64,000 bases of DNA from Plumapathes pennacea (lineage: Eukaryota; Cnidaria; Anthozoa; Antipatharia; Myriopathidae). Shown one piece after another: positions 62,401-64,000 of this stretch; the stretch's first letter is position 1, and every line of letters starts with the position of its first letter. The stretch is taken from NCBI GenBank assembly GCA_964036295.1, contig OZ038471.1, positions 1,403,001-1,467,000 on the forward strand, given 5' to 3'. A program made the position numbers and the translations under genes. The notes beneath the pieces are model-generated. The model had not been told where the DNA came from, did not search any database, and was given only the letters and a program-made list of their open reading frames with translations.

Positions 62401-63889
62401 GAGACCTAAAATCATACTCCCCCCTGTTCAATGTTGGAGGAGGTGTGGACCGGGGGGGGGGGGGGGGGACCTGAACCATGGAATGTGAGCTCCTTATAAG
62501 TTCTACGGATGACAGCCGCACCCCCACTTGTGCATATTCACTATTTACAAAGCGTCACAAACGAATTCTGGCCGTAAACGAGGCTCAGAAGTTTCAGTTA
62601 TTTCGACTGTGGGGCGCAACAGATTTGTCTCAAAGTAAAGCAGACAAGATTGGGCAGACTAGTGAGGGAGGTTCATATTTCATGTAAACAGCATAAAGTG
62701 CAGAGTATTCTCACGTGATCTGAGATTGTGAACTTGACAGCTGTAACTACAGTGCTCCTGGCAAACGGTGAACCTGCCCCAAGATATTCCTACAAAGAAA
62801 AACAATCACATAAACAAAACAATTACAGCGCAAAGCACAGTACTCATGGCAAACGGTGAACCTGCCCCAAGATATTCCTAAAAAGAAAAACAATCACATA
62901 AACAAAACAATAACAGCGCAAAGCACAGAGTTTCACAATTGCACACTTCCTGTGATCGCCACTATCTGTGCTTTTGCTCCTGATTGGCCAAGAATGCATG
63001 TCGCAAAATTCTCTTGAAATATTAGGGACTCAAAACCTGCCCAATGAAAGACGGCTGTATTTGCAGGCTACTTGAAACAATGAAAAGCGTAAAAAATGAA
63101 AGCCAAAAGCACGCAATTTAAGCACACACGCACACCAACAGACAATAAACATAAATAAATAAGACCCAGACATTTCTTAACCTTGAGCTGCGGAAGAAGC
63201 CTCAGGGCGTCAACCAGCGTCAGCTTTCCCAAACATTCCGCGACCACGTTCCTTGTTCCTTCTTCGGTACTCTCACAGTGACTAAACAAAAGTGTCCTAT
63301 AAATACACAAAAAAAAAAGAAGAAAAAAAAAAAAGAAAACTCGTCAGAAATCGACGTTGTGCAGAGATCTCTGTACCTTATTTTGTCTAATGTTTAAAAC
63401 AGCAACAAGAAATACGCGCGCACCATATCTTCTTCAAATCATATAGTATATGAAACTTAAACATACAGTACCATGTAATAAAAGATACTTAGGAACAAAG
63501 CACTTACCAGATTGAACCAATAAAAGGTCTGAGGGCTTCCACCCCTCCAGGGCTTCCCGCCTGACAAGATATAACCTACACAAACAAACAAACAAACAAA
63601 CAAACAACAGTTAATCGATCGAAAACAGCTGTCTTTTCACTAGTGCGTCTCAATCCCTCCACCCTCCCCACTTTTCATTCGCCCCTTTTTCGCTCCTGCT
63701 CAGTCTCTGCTATGCTAAATTACAAAATGGCGTTCGGCCAGACATTTACTGAGACCGCGTGCTGTCAACAGTATGAAACACAAACCTCTTTTAGGGAGTG
63801 TAACAGTAAATACTGCCTCTTGGGGCTCGCTTCGATCTCTTCCAACAGGTACGGAAGGTACAGCTTCAGATTTCCAGCCGCTATCTTTC
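59478..63889 (-). CDS. CAND1: Cullin-associated NEDD8-dissociated protein 1, C-terminal 11 exons (partial)
   Basis: Exons on the minus strand, 5' to 3': 63889-63786, 63560-63508, 63296-63182, 62789-62715, 62365-62294, 61489-61373, 60972-60901, 60731-60621, 60350-60290, 59901-59755, 59596-59478. All have AG acceptors and GT donors in matching phase, giving about 348 residues and a TGA stop. The translation follows the CAND1 C-terminus closely: [124 protein letters not shown] and a terminal SMDTS. CAND1 is a HEAT-repeat solenoid of about 1,230 residues that binds unneddylated cullin-RBX1 and exchanges substrate receptors of SCF-type ubiquitin ligases. The N-terminal two-thirds lie beyond the right edge. 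Near-complete conservation suggests a functional gene. Confidence 0.97.
60409..60560 (+). repeat. Poly-A and purine-rich low-complexity tract in CAND1 intron
   Basis: A run of about 22 A, then GGAAGAGAGGGAGG-like purine sequence to about 60,560. It lies in the intron between exons 60,621-60,731 and 60,290-60,350, where on the minus strand it forms a long polypyrimidine stretch before the acceptor at 60,350. Non-coding. Confidence 0.85.
61560..62180 (-). repeat. Degenerate copies of a CAND1 exon boundary within the upstream intron
   Basis: The 5' end of the exon at 61,373-61,489 reads, on the plus strand, GTGCAGCAGAATTAAACGTC, ACGAGTGCCACGCG, then ACATTCTGAAAATATAAGAG. Similar strings recur upstream at about 61,562-61,616, 61,635-61,713, 61,960-62,053 and 62,063-62,175, e.g. 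CACGAGTGTCACGCGCTGG followed by ACATTCTGAAATTGTGAGGA. Each preserves the acceptor region but carries changes, and none has a matching donor. They look like repeated partial exon duplications in decay. Confidence 0.6.
61721..61941. mobile_element. 221-bp MITE with about 38-bp terminal inverted repeats and TTA target duplication (Harbinger-type)
   Basis: Left end GGGCGCGTTCGATTTGATCT, right end (inverted) GGGTGCGTTCGATTCGGTCT; similarity continues through CTATTCCGGAATA on the left and CTATTCCAGAATA on the right. TTA lies immediately outside both ends (61,718-61,720 and 61,942-61,944). A 3-bp TTA/TWA duplication is the signature of PIF/Harbinger elements. There is no transposase. It sits in a CAND1 intron, between the degenerate exon copies. 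Confidence 0.85.
62747..62931 (-). repeat. Tandem duplication of a CAND1 exon start and its upstream intron (about 90 bp)
   Basis: The segment around 62,751-62,838 and that around 62,841-62,928 are nearly identical, including GGTGAACCTGCCCCAAGATA and AAAAACAATCACATAAACAA. The downstream copy is the real exon (62,715-62,789). The upstream copy keeps an AG acceptor and the first about 13 codons, with Arg to Met in one position, then departs from the coding sequence and has no donor. It is a partial exon duplicate. Confidence 0.8.
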
Positions 63890-64000
63890 CTGGAGTAGAA
63901 AAAAAAAAAAAAAAAAAAAAAGGCTGGTAGTTCATTTGCACGACTCACGGACAGAATGTGTACACCAAGACTAAAACCCTGGCCAAACGGACTCCCAAAA

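Overview
This 64-kb window is nuclear DNA from an animal. Exons have GT/AG splice sites, introns carry microsatellites, and the right end encodes the C-terminus of CAND1. No rRNA, tRNA or species marker is visible. The mix of intron-rich genes, intronless multi-domain genes, macro-PARPs and RHIM-like motifs would fit a marine invertebrate such as an anthozoan cnidarian, but that is inference.

Layout. (1) 1 to about 40,640: a satellite array with a monomer of about 348 bp, roughly 115 copies. It consists of two oppositely oriented arms, 1-21,165 and 21,166-39,900, meeting head to head with no unique spacer, plus a decayed edge at 39,900-40,640. Each monomer contains a perfect 16-bp inverted repeat and one short hypervariable cassette. 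Both arms show higher-order repeats. (2) 41,155-41,860: a GC-skewed minisatellite of about 28 bp. (3) 42,242-43,983 (-): a complete four-exon alpha/beta-hydrolase-like gene whose canonical nucleophile and His positions look substituted. (4) 44,291-46,000 and 47,538-49,469 (+): two intronless paralogues with N-terminal RHIM-like motifs (one and two), a middle beta-rich module and a C-terminal TPR-like helical region. Each has a conserved upstream block containing a palindromic NF-kappaB-type site; the block lies in opposite orientations in the two genes. Foldback and palindromic repeats lie between them. (5) 49,973-50,989 (+): an intronless coiled-coil protein ending in a helical domain with an RNxxxH motif. 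(6) 53,321-56,750 (-): a macro-WWE-PARP gene resembling PARP10/14/15, 5' end uncertain. (7) 59,478-63,889 (-): the last eleven coding exons of CAND1, running off the right edge, with a Harbinger-type MITE and degenerate exon copies in its introns.

How the genes may work together. The stretch 42-57 kb looks like an innate-immunity neighbourhood. RHIM motifs build amyloid signalling assemblies, kappaB sites suggest induction by Rel/NF-kappaB, and macro-WWE-PARPs act in antiviral ADP-ribosylation. A kappaB-driven RHIM-TPR adaptor pair is the best candidate for an undescribed system. It rests on motif reading and neighbourhood only. CAND1 is a housekeeping neighbour, a regulator of cullin-RING ligases.
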